Shown in pieces: positions 32,167-42,244 of a DNA stretch of 64,000 nucleotides. The translations under genes and the position numbers were made by a program. The stretch lies in the NCBI RefSeq assembly GCF_030812415.1, contig NZ_JAUSST010000001.1, positions 1,054,001-1,118,000 on the forward strand, read 5' to 3'. How positions within the stretch are numbered: position 1 is the first letter of the stretch; every line of letters starts with the position of its first letter. This DNA is from Paenibacillus harenae (lineage in GTDB: Bacteria; Bacillota; Bacilli; Paenibacillales; Paenibacillaceae). Under the pieces are notes generated by a model, which saw only the letters and a program-made list of their open reading frames with translations, made no database searches and had not been told where the DNA came from.

Positions 32167-34065
32167 TCAGCTGGCGGCCAGCATTTGCTCAATATTTTCA
32201 CTGGTGACCGGCGGGCTCCAGAAATAACCTTGCATCTCATCGCAATTATGCTTGCGAAGGAATTCCATCTGCTCTTCCGTCTCGACGCCTTCGGCGATGA
32301 CCTGAATGTTCAAGTTATGCGCCATCGCTATGATGGCGGCTACGATCTCTGCGTCGCTCGGGTCCTGCTGAATATCTCTTACGAAAGAGCGATCGATCTT
32401 AAGCCTATCGATCGGGAAATTCTTCAGATAATGGAAGGAGCTATAACCCGTCCCGAAATCGTCTACGCTAATGCCGACGCCCATCTCGGTTAGATCGAGC
32501 AGACAACGCGACACATGACTGACGTCCATCGTCATGGATTCGGTAATTTCCAAATCCAAATATTTAGGCTCCAGCCCCGTCTTATGAAGGACGGAAGCTA
32601 CTTTGCTTGCCAGATCGTTCTGAACGAATTGTCTGATCGATAGATTGACGGATACCGGAATATGCGGCAAGCCTGCATCCTGCCAAGCCTTATTTTGCCG
32701 GCAAGCCTCCTCAAGAACCCAATCGCCGATCTGGACGATCATGCCGCTTTCCTCCGCTAACGGAATGAAGCTTCCCGGCGGAATCATACCTTTGACCGGA
32801 TGCTTCCAACGGACAAGCGCTTCGACGCCGACCATCGATCCGGTAACGAGATCGTACTGCGGCTGATAATGCAAAATAAATTCATTGCGCTGAATCGCGC
32901 GGTACATCTCATGCTGCAGCGTAAGTCGCTCGAATGAAGAGTTGCTCCAGCTATCCGAATAGAGCAGGCAATCGTTTTTCCCGCTTTCCTTGACTCTCAC
33001 GAGGGCCATATCTGCCTTCTTAATAAGCGTATACGCGTCATCTTCTGCATTCCGGTTCGTTACCGAACCGATGCTTGCCGTAATATGTAAGGGAAATCCT
33101 CTAAGTTCGTACGGTTCTTCAATACACTTAAGCAAATCTCGCGACAACTCAAGAAGATGCTGCTCGGAGGTAACGTTATAGAATAGAAGCGCGAACTCGT
33201 CGCCTTCCATCCGGGCTGCGAAGTCGGATTCTGACATGCCTCTGTTAAGCCTCTCGGCAACCTGCATCAGCAATATATCTCCGAATTCCCGGCCGAACGA
33301 TGCATTCACCAGCTTGAACCGGTCCAAATCCAAATAACAAATACCGACTGTACGATCTTCCTCGACGGCACGGCTAATGCTCTCCGTAAGCTTCATCTGG
33401 AACAGCGTACGATTCGGCAAACCCGTCATATCATCGTAATAAGCCATATACCGTATCCGTTCGACATTTCGCTTCCGATCGCTTAGATCGTGGATAATCA
33501 TGACTGTTCCGATAACTTCCTCGTCCCTTACCATAGGCGTGCATACGATCTGCAGCTCAAGCGGAAATCCGGAACGATGCGTGATATTAATATTCGTCTG
33601 CTGCGCTTCACCCAGGAGCGCTTGCTGGAACGTATCCTGCAGCACTTGGCGACTCGCAGGCTCGACAAGACGCTCCAGCGGCTCGCCGAGCAGCTCGGTA
33701 CGCGCATAGCCGAGCGTACTGCTCGACGCTTCGTTCATTTCCATAACGTTTCCGCTGCGATCGAGCACGGCTAGGGGAACCGCTTCGGAGCGAAGAAGCG
33801 TTTCCACAATGGCTGTATGATAATAATTGTTGAAGCTGAATGACTGCCTTCGACGTATGTAGATAATAATTGCGGTAACTAATAATGATGCAGCAATGGC
33901 TGAAGCCGTCCATCGGTACATCGGATTAGTCAATATAAATGAAATGACGATCCATACCGCAGCAAGTAAAGTTAAAACGATACTGATCGTCCACGGGCCG
34001 CTGATCGGCTCGCCTAACGATCGGCGGGGTCGTCTGTTCGTTCGATTATCCATCCGTCTCGTCAC
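32167..34065 (-). CDS. PAS-GGDEF-EAL membrane protein, c-di-GMP turnover
   Basis: This 632-residue protein has two transmembrane helices (about 25-70), a PAS sensor domain (about 90-200), a GGDEF domain (about 205-365) and an EAL domain (about 380-625). The GGDEF signature reads EGDEF, with the first glycine replaced, so diguanylate cyclase activity may be weak or lost. The EAL domain keeps EALVRW, NLSIRQF, DDFGTGYSS, KIDRSF and EGVE, so phosphodiesterase activity is likely. The start is a GTG at 34065 with AGGAAGG ten bases before it; an ATG four codons later is poorly placed. It adds to the two HD-GYP proteins in this window. Confidence 0.95.
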   Translation of the reverse strand: MTRRMDNRTNRRPRRSLGEPISGPWTISIVLTLLAAVWIVISFILTNPMYRWTASAIAASLLVTAIIIYIRRRQSFSFNNYYHTAIVETLLRSEAVPLAVLDRSGNVMEMNEASSSTLGYARTELLGEPLERLVEPASRQVLQDTFQQALLGEAQQTNINITHRSGFPLELQIVCTPMVRDEEVIGTVMIIHDLSDRKRNVERIRYMAYYDDMTGLPNRTLFQMKLTESISRAVEEDRTVGICYLDLDRFKLVNASFGREFGDILLMQVAERLNRGMSESDFAARMEGDEFALLFYNVTSEQHLLELSRDLLKCIEEPYELRGFPLHITASIGSVTNRNAEDDAYTLIKKADMALVRVKESGKNDCLLYSDSWSNSSFERLTLQHEMYRAIQRNEFILHYQPQYDLVTGSMVGVEALVRWKHPVKGMIPPGSFIPLAEESGMIVQIGDWVLEEACRQNKAWQDAGLPHIPVSVNLSIRQFVQNDLASKVASVLHKTGLEPKYLDLEITESMTMDVSHVSRCLLDLTEMGVGISVDDFGTGYSSFHYLKNFPIDRLKIDRSFVRDIQQDPSDAEIVAAIIAMAHNLNIQVIAEGVETEEQMEFLRKHNCDEMQGYFWSPPVTSENIEQMLAAS

Positions 34066-34214
34066 GCACCAACTTCCTTCCTCTTGTTCGAGTCAAGTGA
34101 GTGTTGGCTTTATTATAAACGATGAAGCGGCCGCGGTATAGAAATATTTACTAAAGGGACTCGAATTAATGTTGGATAACGAAGATTTTTGTCGAATGGC
34201 TCTATTTTATTCCA

Positions 34215-34595
34215 TTATTTTCGCCCATGCTTCATTGCAGAAATAATAACGCATACCCAGCCGATAAGCATCGCTACTCCCCCGAGCGGCGTAATCATGC
34301 CGAGCTTGCCGATATCCGTAAGCGCCATGATATATAAGCTTCCGCTAAACAAAAGGACGCCGGCAAATACGAATCTTGCCCCGTTCAGCAGCAGCCTGCC
34401 GCCATCGATGAATTTCGCCAGCAGCGAAATTAGCATTAAGCCAAGCGCGCCATACATATGGTAACGGGCGCCGGTTTCAAAAACCTCGATTAAATGATCG
34501 CTCACTTTTCCTTCAAGACCATGAGCTCCGAACGCACCCAATGCGATGGAAAGCGCTGCGTTTATTGCTCCGATGATAAAATACTTTGGAAACAT
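34215..34595 (-). CDS. ywdK: DUF423 membrane protein (YwdK-like)
   Basis: This 126-residue protein has four predicted hydrophobic helices. It contains the family stretches LGAFGAHGLEGK, TGARYHMYGALGLM and the C-terminal ITPLGGVAMLIGW. This matches DUF423/YwdK, an uncharacterised small membrane protein family. Confidence 0.88.
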   Translation of the reverse strand: MFPKYFIIGAINAALSIALGAFGAHGLEGKVSDHLIEVFETGARYHMYGALGLMLISLLAKFIDGGRLLLNGARFVFAGVLLFSGSLYIMALTDIGKLGMITPLGGVAMLIGWVCVIISAMKHGRK

Positions 34596-34713
34596 TTTGT
34601 TTTCATCCCTTTCGTATTTGTGTATAATTTTACAGTAATTATGATTTTTGATCGGTTTGATCGATTATTACGGATACCTTTCATTTTAACCCTAATTAAG
34701 GAGCTGAGCCGCA

Positions 34714-35259
34714 TTGGATAACGAACATAACCAACCGCCCGACTTATCGAAGGATACTAACGCGCCGTCGTCCTCCGATCAACCGAGAGATAACGGATAT
34801 TCTCCTTACTCTTCAGACGCCCGTTTTTCCGACGACCGCTCGAACGAGGTCGGGCCATTGAAGCAATCGAAGCTTGGCATCGCTTCCTTCATTATCGCTC
34901 TCGTTGCAGTCGTGCTTCTTGTTGTCGCCTTCGCCCTTGCAACGGCAAACTCGGCCGAATTCGTTGACTTCGTAGCAGAGGTAGAAGCGACCGGCGGTAC
35001 AATTGCTACGCCGGAACAATTAGAAGCAATCGGCGGAGAAATTATCGGAACGCTCGTTTTGATTATCGTCTGCATGTTCGGCTCGATGGGCATTGCGCTT
35101 GTTGGCGCTATCCTTGCCTTCATCGGCATATTCGCCAAAAACCGTCGCAAAACGTTCGCCATCATCGGCCTCGTGCTTAACGGTCTGCTTATCCTTGGCG
35201 CTATCGGCCTCGTTATCGCCGGGCTGGCAATGGGAGCTGCTTCGGGCGGCATTTCCTAA
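34714..35259 (+). CDS. Small membrane protein, DUF4190/DUF4064-like
   Basis: This 181-residue protein likely starts at TTG 34714, with AAGGAG 11 bases upstream. The first ~50 residues are polar and disordered-looking, with many Asp, Ser and Pro. Three hydrophobic segments follow (about 53-80, 110-140 and 147-175), separated by an acidic loop. The layout resembles small DUF4190/DUF4064-type membrane proteins common in Bacillales. A clean terminator follows. No function can be assigned. Confidence 0.7.
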   Translation: MDNEHNQPPDLSKDTNAPSSSDQPRDNGYSPYSSDARFSDDRSNEVGPLKQSKLGIASFIIALVAVVLLVVAFALATANSAEFVDFVAEVEATGGTIATPEQLEAIGGEIIGTLVLIIVCMFGSMGIALVGAILAFIGIFAKNRRKTFAIIGLVLNGLLILGAIGLVIAGLAMGAASGGIS

Positions 35260-35276
35260 ACTCATCGATTATTAAG

Positions 35277-35318
35277 AGTCTGCCGCTGCCCAACCGGGCG
35301 CTTTGCGGCAGACTTTTT
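35277..35318 (+). terminator. Terminator of the small membrane protein gene
   Basis: AGTCTGCCGC (35277-35286) pairs with GCGGCAGACT (35304-35313), followed by a T-run on the plus strand. Confidence 0.92.
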
Positions 35319-35323
35319 TCTAC

Positions 35324-38300
35324 CTACTTCACAACAATCCTTGTCCGGCTATAACCTTCCTTCGTCTTATGAACCTCAAGGCAAGCCGGAAAAGCATCCT
35401 TCAGCTCTTGTACATGGGAAATCACGCCAATCATCCGTCCCGCCTTCTGCAGATCCACTAACGTGTTGATTGCCTTGCCTAACGACTCCTCGTCCAAGGA
35501 GCCAAAGCCCTCGTCGATGAACATCATCTCGATAGTGACGCCGCCTTGATGCGACTGGATGACGTCCGTCATGCCAAGCGCCAAACATAACGAGGCATTG
35601 AACTTCTCCCCGCCGGACAACGTTTTAACATCGCGATTTTGGCCCGTATAAGCGTCATATACGTCAAGCCCAAGTCCGCTTTGCTTGCCGCTCTTCTCCA
35701 GCCTGTCGCTGCGCTCCAGCGTGAATTGCCCATTCGACAGCTCTGCGAGTCTAGCGTTCGCCGCATGCAAGATTTGTTCCAGATACTCGATCAGAATATA
35801 GCGTTCGAACGATATTTTGGACGCATTGTCGCCCTTCAGCATCTGATAGACGTCGAGTACCTCCTCCAGCTTCGCTTCATGCGATTTGACTCGTTCGGCA
35901 GCCCGCTTAATCGAAGCCGCAAGCCGTCTAGCCTCTTGCGCATTATGTAGCAGCGTCTGAGATGCCGCAATCATGTGCTCCAGCTCGGCCCTCATGCCGG
36001 CAAGCTCGGTTTGCAGACCTGCCGTATCTGCTCGGGGCTTTCCTTGAAGCTCTTGCTCAAGCTGCGCGATCTGCTGAGCGAGTACCTCGGCAGCCGATCG
36101 ATAAGCATCGATCTGCGACTTCAGCGCCTCGCGATCCATTGCACTCATCGCTGCTAAGCGGTATTCGGCTACATCCTGGAAGCCCGCTAGCGCCAGCTCC
36201 TCCTTTAACCTCGCCTCGAACTCCTGCTGACGCAGCATCGATTCTCCATGCTGCACCGCCGCTTGCTCCGCATGCGCTTTGGCCTCCGCGAGCATGGAAG
36301 ACTGCTGCTGACGCTGCTCCTGCACGCTTCTCCAAGCTAATTCCAGCGCTGCTGCCAGCTTCTGCTGCTCTGCAAGCTTGGCTGCCATCCGCTCTTCCGT
36401 ACGAAGCGCCGCCGGGATCCGCTCAAGCTCCTGCTCAAGTACCGATTGCTGCTTCGTCCGTTCTACAACGAGCTGCTGCATATGCTGCTGCAGACGTTCC
36501 TTGTCAGTCTGGCGCTTGTCCAGCTCCTGTTCAAGCTCATGAAGCTGCTGTCCCAGCTTTTGCTGTTCCTGCGCCTGCTTCTGCAGGTCGTCCGTCTCAT
36601 CCTTAAGCTCGCGCCATAGCTTGCGCAGCTGTGCTTGCTGCACCTCCAGCTCGGCGGTCTCGATACCCGAATCCGCAAGTTCCGCAGCGTTGCTGTCGCG
36701 CGAGAATTTCGCCGCCGCCGCCTGCGCTCTTGAGGCGTGCAGCTCGCTCTCGATGACGGACAGCTGCTCCTTCGCTTGCTGCAATTGCTCGCGCGACGGC
36801 ACATCGTCAGCAACTGCCTGCTTCGCCGGATGCGACTCGCTGCCGCATACCGGGCAAGGCTTGCCATCATGCAGATGGACCGCCAGCATGCCCGCCTGTC
36901 CTTCAATCCATAGCTGTTCCAGCTGGTTATATTCCGACTTCGCTTGATTCATCGCGTTCGTATAATGGCTCTCGAGCTGCGAGATTCGAGCGAGCTCCTT
37001 GTCCAGCTCGATCATCTGCGTCAATTGCTTGCCCTGCTGCTGCACTCTCGACAGCTCGCTTAGCTTGTCCGCGAGCAAGCCCGCATTCGCGTTAAGCTTC
37101 TGCAGCTCGAGCTGCAAGCCCTGCTTGCGCGCACGCTGCTCGGCAAGCGCTGCTTCCGCCGCTGCATGCTTAGCGGCCGCACTTTGCTCCTCCTGCTGCA
37201 GCCGCTCCAGCGTCTGATGCTGCTTCGCAAGCGAGCGGACGAGCGGCGCAAGCTCCGTCAGCTTATGAAGCTCGCGTTCCGTCTCGCGGCGCTGCTCTTC
37301 CTTCGCCGCCTCCGCCGCATAGCGCTCCTCCGCCGCTGCCGCCAAGCGTTCCGCCTCCGCAAGCCTTTCGCGGCGGCTGCCCAACTGCCCGCGCTTCGCT
37401 TCGCAATCCGCTTTTGCGCGCTCAGCCTGCTCCTCGTACGGCGTCAGCTTCGCCGCTTTCTCGGCAAGCGCGAGGCGCTTCTCGCGCGCCTCAAATGCCG
37501 GCCGCTCCGCTTCGGATTGCCGCTGCCGCTCCTGCAGCTTCGCAAGCGCATCATGACGCTGATTGAGTGCCAGCGCATCGTTCAATGCGCTTTGGCGAAG
37601 CTCGATGCGCCCTGACAACTCGCTTCGACGCAACTGCGCATCCGCCGACTGCTCTTCATAATAAGCAGCCTCCAGCTCGAGTGCTTCCGTCATTTGCAGT
37701 GCATTGTACGACTCCTGCGCCAGCGTAAGCGCAAGCTGACTGCCTTCGCGCTGCGGGAGAGCTTCTTCCGCTTGCTTCATATAAGCAGCCGCGCCCGCTC
37801 TCGCTTCCTTCAGCTGCTCTTGCAGCTCCCTATTCATGGCATGGAACTTGGCTTCCAGCTTCTCATAAAGCTCCGTTTGGAAAATCCGCCGCAATATATC
37901 CTCTTTGTTGTCCGTATCCGATGTCAGAAGCTTACGGAATTCGCCCTGCGGCAGCATGACGATCTGGCTGAATTGCTCTTTCGTCAGCCCTACAATGGAC
38001 AGCAGCTTCGCATTCACTTCAGTAGTGATGAATCGGTCTACGATAGGCGTTGCCCTGCCGTCACCCATCAACTCGTACAGCTCCGTCTTCTCGCCGGTTT
38101 CGCTTTTGTTCGCGCCTTTACGATGCTTCATTTGCCTGAATACACGGTAACTTCTACGCCCGATGGCAAAATCAAACTCTACCGCCGTATGCGTCTCCTC
38201 ATCGGCGAATTGGCTGCGGAGCATGCGTGCCTCGGAGCGATCCTCCCCGCTTGCCGTACCGTATACGGCGAAGCAGATTGCGTCGAATATCGTTGTTTTG

Positions 38301-38419
38301 CCCGCGCCCGTGTTGCCTGAGATCACGAACAACCGCTGGTCCTGCAGCAGGCTGAAATCGATCGTCTCGAAGTCGCGGTAAGGCCCGAAGGCCGTCATCG
38401 TTAGCTTCAGCGGTCTCAT
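35324..38419 (-). CDS. sbcC: Nuclease SbcCD ATPase subunit SbcC
   Basis: This 1031-residue SMC-like ATPase partners SbcD in opening hairpins and DNA ends. It has Walker A GNTGAGKTT (35-43), two long coiled-coil arms rich in Glu, Gln, Ala and Leu, and a zinc hook CPVCGSESHP near residue 520. The C-terminal signature LSGGEKFNASL and the Walker B MFIDEGFGSLDEESL complete the head. It overlaps sbcD by an ATGA. Confidence 0.98.
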   Translation of the reverse strand: MRPLKLTMTAFGPYRDFETIDFSLLQDQRLFVISGNTGAGKTTIFDAICFAVYGTASGEDRSEARMLRSQFADEETHTAVEFDFAIGRRSYRVFRQMKHRKGANKSETGEKTELYELMGDGRATPIVDRFITTEVNAKLLSIVGLTKEQFSQIVMLPQGEFRKLLTSDTDNKEDILRRIFQTELYEKLEAKFHAMNRELQEQLKEARAGAAAYMKQAEEALPQREGSQLALTLAQESYNALQMTEALELEAAYYEEQSADAQLRRSELSGRIELRQSALNDALALNQRHDALAKLQERQRQSEAERPAFEAREKRLALAEKAAKLTPYEEQAERAKADCEAKRGQLGSRRERLAEAERLAAAAEERYAAEAAKEEQRRETERELHKLTELAPLVRSLAKQHQTLERLQQEEQSAAAKHAAAEAALAEQRARKQGLQLELQKLNANAGLLADKLSELSRVQQQGKQLTQMIELDKELARISQLESHYTNAMNQAKSEYNQLEQLWIEGQAGMLAVHLHDGKPCPVCGSESHPAKQAVADDVPSREQLQQAKEQLSVIESELHASRAQAAAAKFSRDSNAAELADSGIETAELEVQQAQLRKLWRELKDETDDLQKQAQEQQKLGQQLHELEQELDKRQTDKERLQQHMQQLVVERTKQQSVLEQELERIPAALRTEERMAAKLAEQQKLAAALELAWRSVQEQRQQQSSMLAEAKAHAEQAAVQHGESMLRQQEFEARLKEELALAGFQDVAEYRLAAMSAMDREALKSQIDAYRSAAEVLAQQIAQLEQELQGKPRADTAGLQTELAGMRAELEHMIAASQTLLHNAQEARRLAASIKRAAERVKSHEAKLEEVLDVYQMLKGDNASKISFERYILIEYLEQILHAANARLAELSNGQFTLERSDRLEKSGKQSGLGLDVYDAYTGQNRDVKTLSGGEKFNASLCLALGMTDVIQSHQGGVTIEMMFIDEGFGSLDEESLGKAINTLVDLQKAGRMIGVISHVQELKDAFPACLEVHKTKEGYSRTRIVVK

Positions 38420-39585
38420 ACGGCTCCACCTTCCTCTCGAAGCAGCGCCGCGAACGTATCCGCGAACAGCTTCTGTTTCTTCTCCGAAAGCGGTTCGCCC
38501 TTGACTTCTTGGTAGAAAGCGGCGAACAGCTCTATCGGATCAGCCTCGCGCTTTCTTCTGCCGTCGTCGTCCGCTTGCTCGCCGCTTCGCAGCAGGGACA
38601 AGCTTGCCATGCGGCGCTCCACATGCAGCGCGTTCGGATAGACCGCCCTTACTTTCTCCATCGGGAAGAGTACGGGATTATCGTTAAGCAGCGTCACGAA
38701 GACGTAATCTTCATTCACGCTATGCGTCTCTATTTCTTCTATAGAAGCGGCAATTCTGCGCATATCTCGCAGAGGCTTCAATTCTTTCTTCTCCACCGTC
38801 ACCCTGCCGCTGCCATCCATCTCTACAACCAAATACCCTTTAGCATGGCTTTCCTCGGAAATCGAATACTTAAGCGGCGAGCCCGCATACCGGATCGTAT
38901 CGTTAAGTACATAATGGGCTTGATGCAAATGGCCAAGCGCCGTATAGTGAAATTTCTCGAAGTGGCCCGCGCTCACATGCTCCGCTCCCCCGATGGCAAG
39001 CGGACGCTCCGAATCGCTCGTATTGTTCTCGTGCGCGCCTGTCGGCGTAATGAAAGCATGTCCAACCAGCACATGGCGGGCCGATCCGTCCATCGATTCG
39101 GCCAATCGTGCCGTAATCGCCTTCATCGCATCATCGTGCGTGCGGATCGATTCGTCTCCGAGCAGGTGGCGAACTTGCGCCGGATCTGCATAAGGGATGA
39201 GATGGAAATGCACCTCTCCGTATTCATCGCTCAAGACAACCGGCTTAAGTTCCGGCTTCATCTGACCAACCAAATAAAGGCCGCGGCTTGCCATCAGCTT
39301 CGTTCCGAAGTCGATGCGGTCCGGGCTGTCATGATTGCCGGAAATGGCGATCACCGGCGTATTCAAATCAATGACGATGCGCTCCAGCAGCTCGTCCAGC
39401 AGTTCAACGGCTTCCGTCGGGGGCACAGCCCGGTCGTACAGATCGCCTGCGATCACAACCGCATCAGGCCTTTCATCCTCAATGGCTTGCAGCAGCTGCC
39501 CCAGAACATGCCGCTGATCCTCCGTCATATATACGCCTTGGACAAGCTTGCCCAAATGCCAATCCGCCGTATGAAAAAATTTCAT
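38416..39585 (-). CDS. sbcD: Nuclease SbcCD exonuclease subunit SbcD
   Basis: This is the Mre11-like phosphoesterase nuclease. It has the metal motifs HTADWHLGK, GDLYDR, SGNHDSPDR and GHLHQAHY. I place the start at ATG 39585 (389 residues), because AGGAAGG lies ten bases before it; an in-frame GTG at 39609 would precede that ribosome site. It is followed directly by sbcC with a 4-bp overlap. Confidence 0.97.
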   Translation of the reverse strand: MKFFHTADWHLGKLVQGVYMTEDQRHVLGQLLQAIEDERPDAVVIAGDLYDRAVPPTEAVELLDELLERIVIDLNTPVIAISGNHDSPDRIDFGTKLMASRGLYLVGQMKPELKPVVLSDEYGEVHFHLIPYADPAQVRHLLGDESIRTHDDAMKAITARLAESMDGSARHVLVGHAFITPTGAHENNTSDSERPLAIGGAEHVSAGHFEKFHYTALGHLHQAHYVLNDTIRYAGSPLKYSISEESHAKGYLVVEMDGSGRVTVEKKELKPLRDMRRIAASIEEIETHSVNEDYVFVTLLNDNPVLFPMEKVRAVYPNALHVERRMASLSLLRSGEQADDDGRRKREADPIELFAAFYQEVKGEPLSEKKQKLFADTFAALLREEGGAV

Positions 39586-40658
39586 GCCTAGCAACCTTCC
39601 TTTCGACACGGTCCAACGACCATCCGCCTATTCCTATCTGTTATTTTACCATTCTAATCTATGAAAAGCATACCCTGACGCTTGCCAATCCTATCTGTTC
39701 GCGATAGAGTGGACAAGGCGATTAATCGCATTCAAACGAGCTTCAGATCGGCATGCTGCTCGCCTGCAGCTTCACCGGATGGCTGCCCCGCAAGGCGGGC
39801 ATGAAGCTGACGACGATGCTTGCGCTCGGCTCCATGGCGGTGTCGGGCATTTTCATTTATATCGCGTCCAATTACGCCGCCATATCCGTCTCTTATTTTC
39901 TCATGTATGCCGGCAACGGGATACTGGAAATTGGTCTTGCCTTGCCGGCCGCGCGCATTTTCGTCAAAAACACCGGTACGATGATGAACCTCGCCCATTT
40001 TTTCTATGGACTCAGCTCGATGATCGTGCCGATGCTGGCCGCCTCTCTCATGGGGGTTTCGCTGTTCGGCTCGGAGCTTGGGTGGCTCGGGATGTACGCG
40101 CTTATGCTGGCGTTGTCCGTTCTCCCAATACTGCCTGCAATCCTGGCCAAATTCCCGACTGAAGAGCGCAAGCAGGAGGAACGCATTTCACTAAAGCAAT
40201 ACGACGTTAAGGATCCGATTGCCTGGATCATTATTGCCGTTCTTTCACATGGCGTCATTTCTGAGCTGGCCGTCGGCGGTTGGCTCGTCAACTTTCTGGA
40301 GAAAGCATATGGCTGGAGCAACGAAGCGTCAGCGCGCATGCTGTCTGCGTTCTACCACTGCTTCATGCTGGCCCGTCTGTTCCTCGGACCGGTTACGGAC
40401 AAAATCGGCTATACGAAATCGCTTATCTATCTGTCTGCCGCATCCGGCCTTTGCTCGGTTGCAGCCATTATCGTCGGCGATCCGGGCGCCATTCTGTTCA
40501 CGCTGGCGGGCGTAGGCTTTGCGCCTGTCTATCCAACCGTTATGGCGCTGCTCGTGCGCAGATACAAGAACAACGCCGATACGGCCATTACATTCACCGT
40601 CACTTTAATGGGCATTGCCAGCGTCATCGGCAACTTCGCGATCGAGCGATCATTGACC

Positions 40659-40790
40659 TATTGAACCTCTCATGACTAAAGTCACGAGATTCTTGGGTAG
40701 TCCCTTCTAACGAAGAGAAATTTACCAAGCTAACCCTGTCGTTCCGACAGTTCGTGTAAGGATTACACAGCAAGAAGTCTTTTGCCTTCG
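40659..40790 (-). ncRNA. Candidate omega (right-end) RNA of the TnpB element
   Basis: In this family the guide RNA comes from the 3' end of tnpB plus the right end, with the spacer copied from flanking DNA. Here that region holds the palindrome at 40669-40688 and a second foldable stretch near 40735-40755. The adjoining MFS sequence (about 40639-40658) would be the guide. This is inferred from position only. Confidence 0.5.
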
Positions 40791-41866
40791 GCAAGAATGT
40801 TCAGGCTTGCGTTAAAGTCTCGGTCGTGGTGCGCTCCACATTCTGGGCAGTCCCATTCACGCAACTTTAAGTCCTTTACCTCTTTGTGCTTATAGCCACA
40901 GCACGAGCATAGCTGCGATGATGCGAATGTTTTACCCACAGCCACGACTATGCGACCATACCACTTCGCTTTGTATTCTAGCATGGAGCGAAACATCGAC
41001 CAGGAAACCTCGCTAATTGCCTTGGCTAACTTATGATTCTTGACCATATTGGCTACCTGTAAATCTTCAATCGCAATGATGTCGTGGTTTTTGACAATAT
41101 GCGTTGAAATCTTTTGCAAGTAGTCCGTACGAGCATTCGTGATTTTCTCGTGAATAAGCGCTATTTTGATACGTTGCTTGTTCCAATTGCTGCTGCCTTT
41201 CATCATGCGCGAAAGTTTACGCTGTGCCCTTGCCAGTTTCTCTTCCAGTCTGCGAAAGAATTTAGGGTTGCGGGCGACTACGCCATTGGATAGAATTGCA
41301 AAATCTTTCAAGCCAACATCGATCCCAACTTCTTTGCCTGTTTTGGGCAACTCATGGATGCCCGCTTCTGCAAGCACAGATACAAAGTATTTGCCGCTTG
41401 GATTTCGTCTAATCGTAGCGTTCAGGATACGTCCTTCAACTTCACGGCTTTTAGCAAATTTCACAAATCCAAGTTTAGGTAACTTGATCTGATTATCTGC
41501 AATTTCTATATTTCCATTCGTGTAGTTGGTTTGGTAAGACTGTACCGAATTCTTTTTACTCTTAAACTTAGGCGCATCGTTTTGTTTTTTGAAAAAGCGA
41601 TGGTATGCGTCACTCAAATTCCTCAGTGCATTTTGTAAAGAAAATTTGTCCGGCTCTTTCAACCAGTCTACTTCTTTTTTTAGTTTTGTGAGTTCAGCAG
41701 AACATGTACCATAAGTTAGGCCTTTTCCTGTCTCTTTGTATGTGTCATTCCATAGGGCTAGAAAACGATTAAACACAAATCGAGCGCATCCAATCGTCTT
41801 GTTAATGAGTATTGCTTGTTCTGGCGTGGGGTAAATGCGGAATTGGTAAGCTTTGTGATGAAGCAT
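40763..41866 (-). CDS. tnpB: RNA-guided nuclease TnpB (OrfB)
   Basis: This is a 367-residue TnpB with an N-terminal helix-turn-helix region ([13 protein letters not shown]). The split RuvC site has all three acidic positions: the Asp of [10 protein letters not shown], the Glu of [11 protein letters not shown] and the last Asp of [13 protein letters not shown] zinc finger CSCC ... CPEC lies between the last two. I chose ATG 41866 because AAGGAGG sits ten bases upstream; the frame extends to 41902. It appears intact and probably active. Confidence 0.95.
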   Translation of the reverse strand: MLHHKAYQFRIYPTPEQAILINKTIGCARFVFNRFLALWNDTYKETGKGLTYGTCSAELTKLKKEVDWLKEPDKFSLQNALRNLSDAYHRFFKKQNDAPKFKSKKNSVQSYQTNYTNGNIEIADNQIKLPKLGFVKFAKSREVEGRILNATIRRNPSGKYFVSVLAEAGIHELPKTGKEVGIDVGLKDFAILSNGVVARNPKFFRRLEEKLARAQRKLSRMMKGSSNWNKQRIKIALIHEKITNARTDYLQKISTHIVKNHDIIAIEDLQVANMVKNHKLAKAISEVSWSMFRSMLEYKAKWYGRIVVAVGKTFASSQLCSCCGYKHKEVKDLKLREWDCPECGAHHDRDFNASLNILAEGKRLLAV

Positions 41867-42244
41867 GGCGAACGCGGCCTCCTTGCATGTTGGAATATAC
41901 ATGAATTATAGCACGTATGTTCGGTATGAAGTATTGCGTATTCCCGTTTCCTAGACATGTATCGGATAGTTAACGCGGCACAGGGCCACGCCCTATCCGA
42001 AGTTTTCTAACTCATGACTGTAGTCACGAGTTTGCGAAAACTATTCATCAAGCGGCTGTTCGGTTCCGGACATGACGAAGAGGCCAGTCTGATCGCTGGC
42101 CTCCAAGCGGGTTATTTGTTCATTGGCGCGTGCGCGCTGCTGTGCTCGATCGTTTCGTTCATTCTTTACCGCATGTTAACGAAACGCAACGAAATACTCT
42201 AGCATTCGGCGTAGATCCGCAGAGAGCTGCTGCGCCTTCAGAAG

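Larger units (their letters stand above)
40659..42046 (-). mobile_element. IS200/IS605-type element carrying only tnpB
   Basis: The ~1.39-kb insert lies in the MFS gene. Each end has a 20-base imperfect palindrome: CTCATGACTAAAGTCACGAG at 40669-40688 and CTCATGACTGTAGTCACGAG at 42011-42030, as expected for single-strand transposons of this group. There is no tnpA. The right limit is set by the restored reading frame and by TTGAT (minus strand, 42047-42051), the target-adjacent motif known from ISDra2-type elements. The left limit could be 40659 or 40662. Confidence 0.85.
39729..42202 (+). pseudogene. Disrupted MFS transporter gene
   Basis: Two blocks of one major-facilitator permease are separated by a mobile element. 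The 5' block (39753-40664, about 303 codons) covers roughly the second helix onward to IGNFAIERSL. The 3' block (about 42047-42202) continues with IKRLFGSGHDEEASLIAGLQ and the last helix. In-frame TAA at 39723 and the lack of a first helix or ribosome site show that the 5' end is also lost. Joining the blocks at 40658 or 40661 and 42047 restores the frame. The substrate is not evident. Confidence 0.88.

Noticed and set aside
38509..39591. 360-codon plus-strand frame opposite sbcD
   Set aside because: sbcD is unambiguous on the other strand and the antisense product has no domain or ribosome site.
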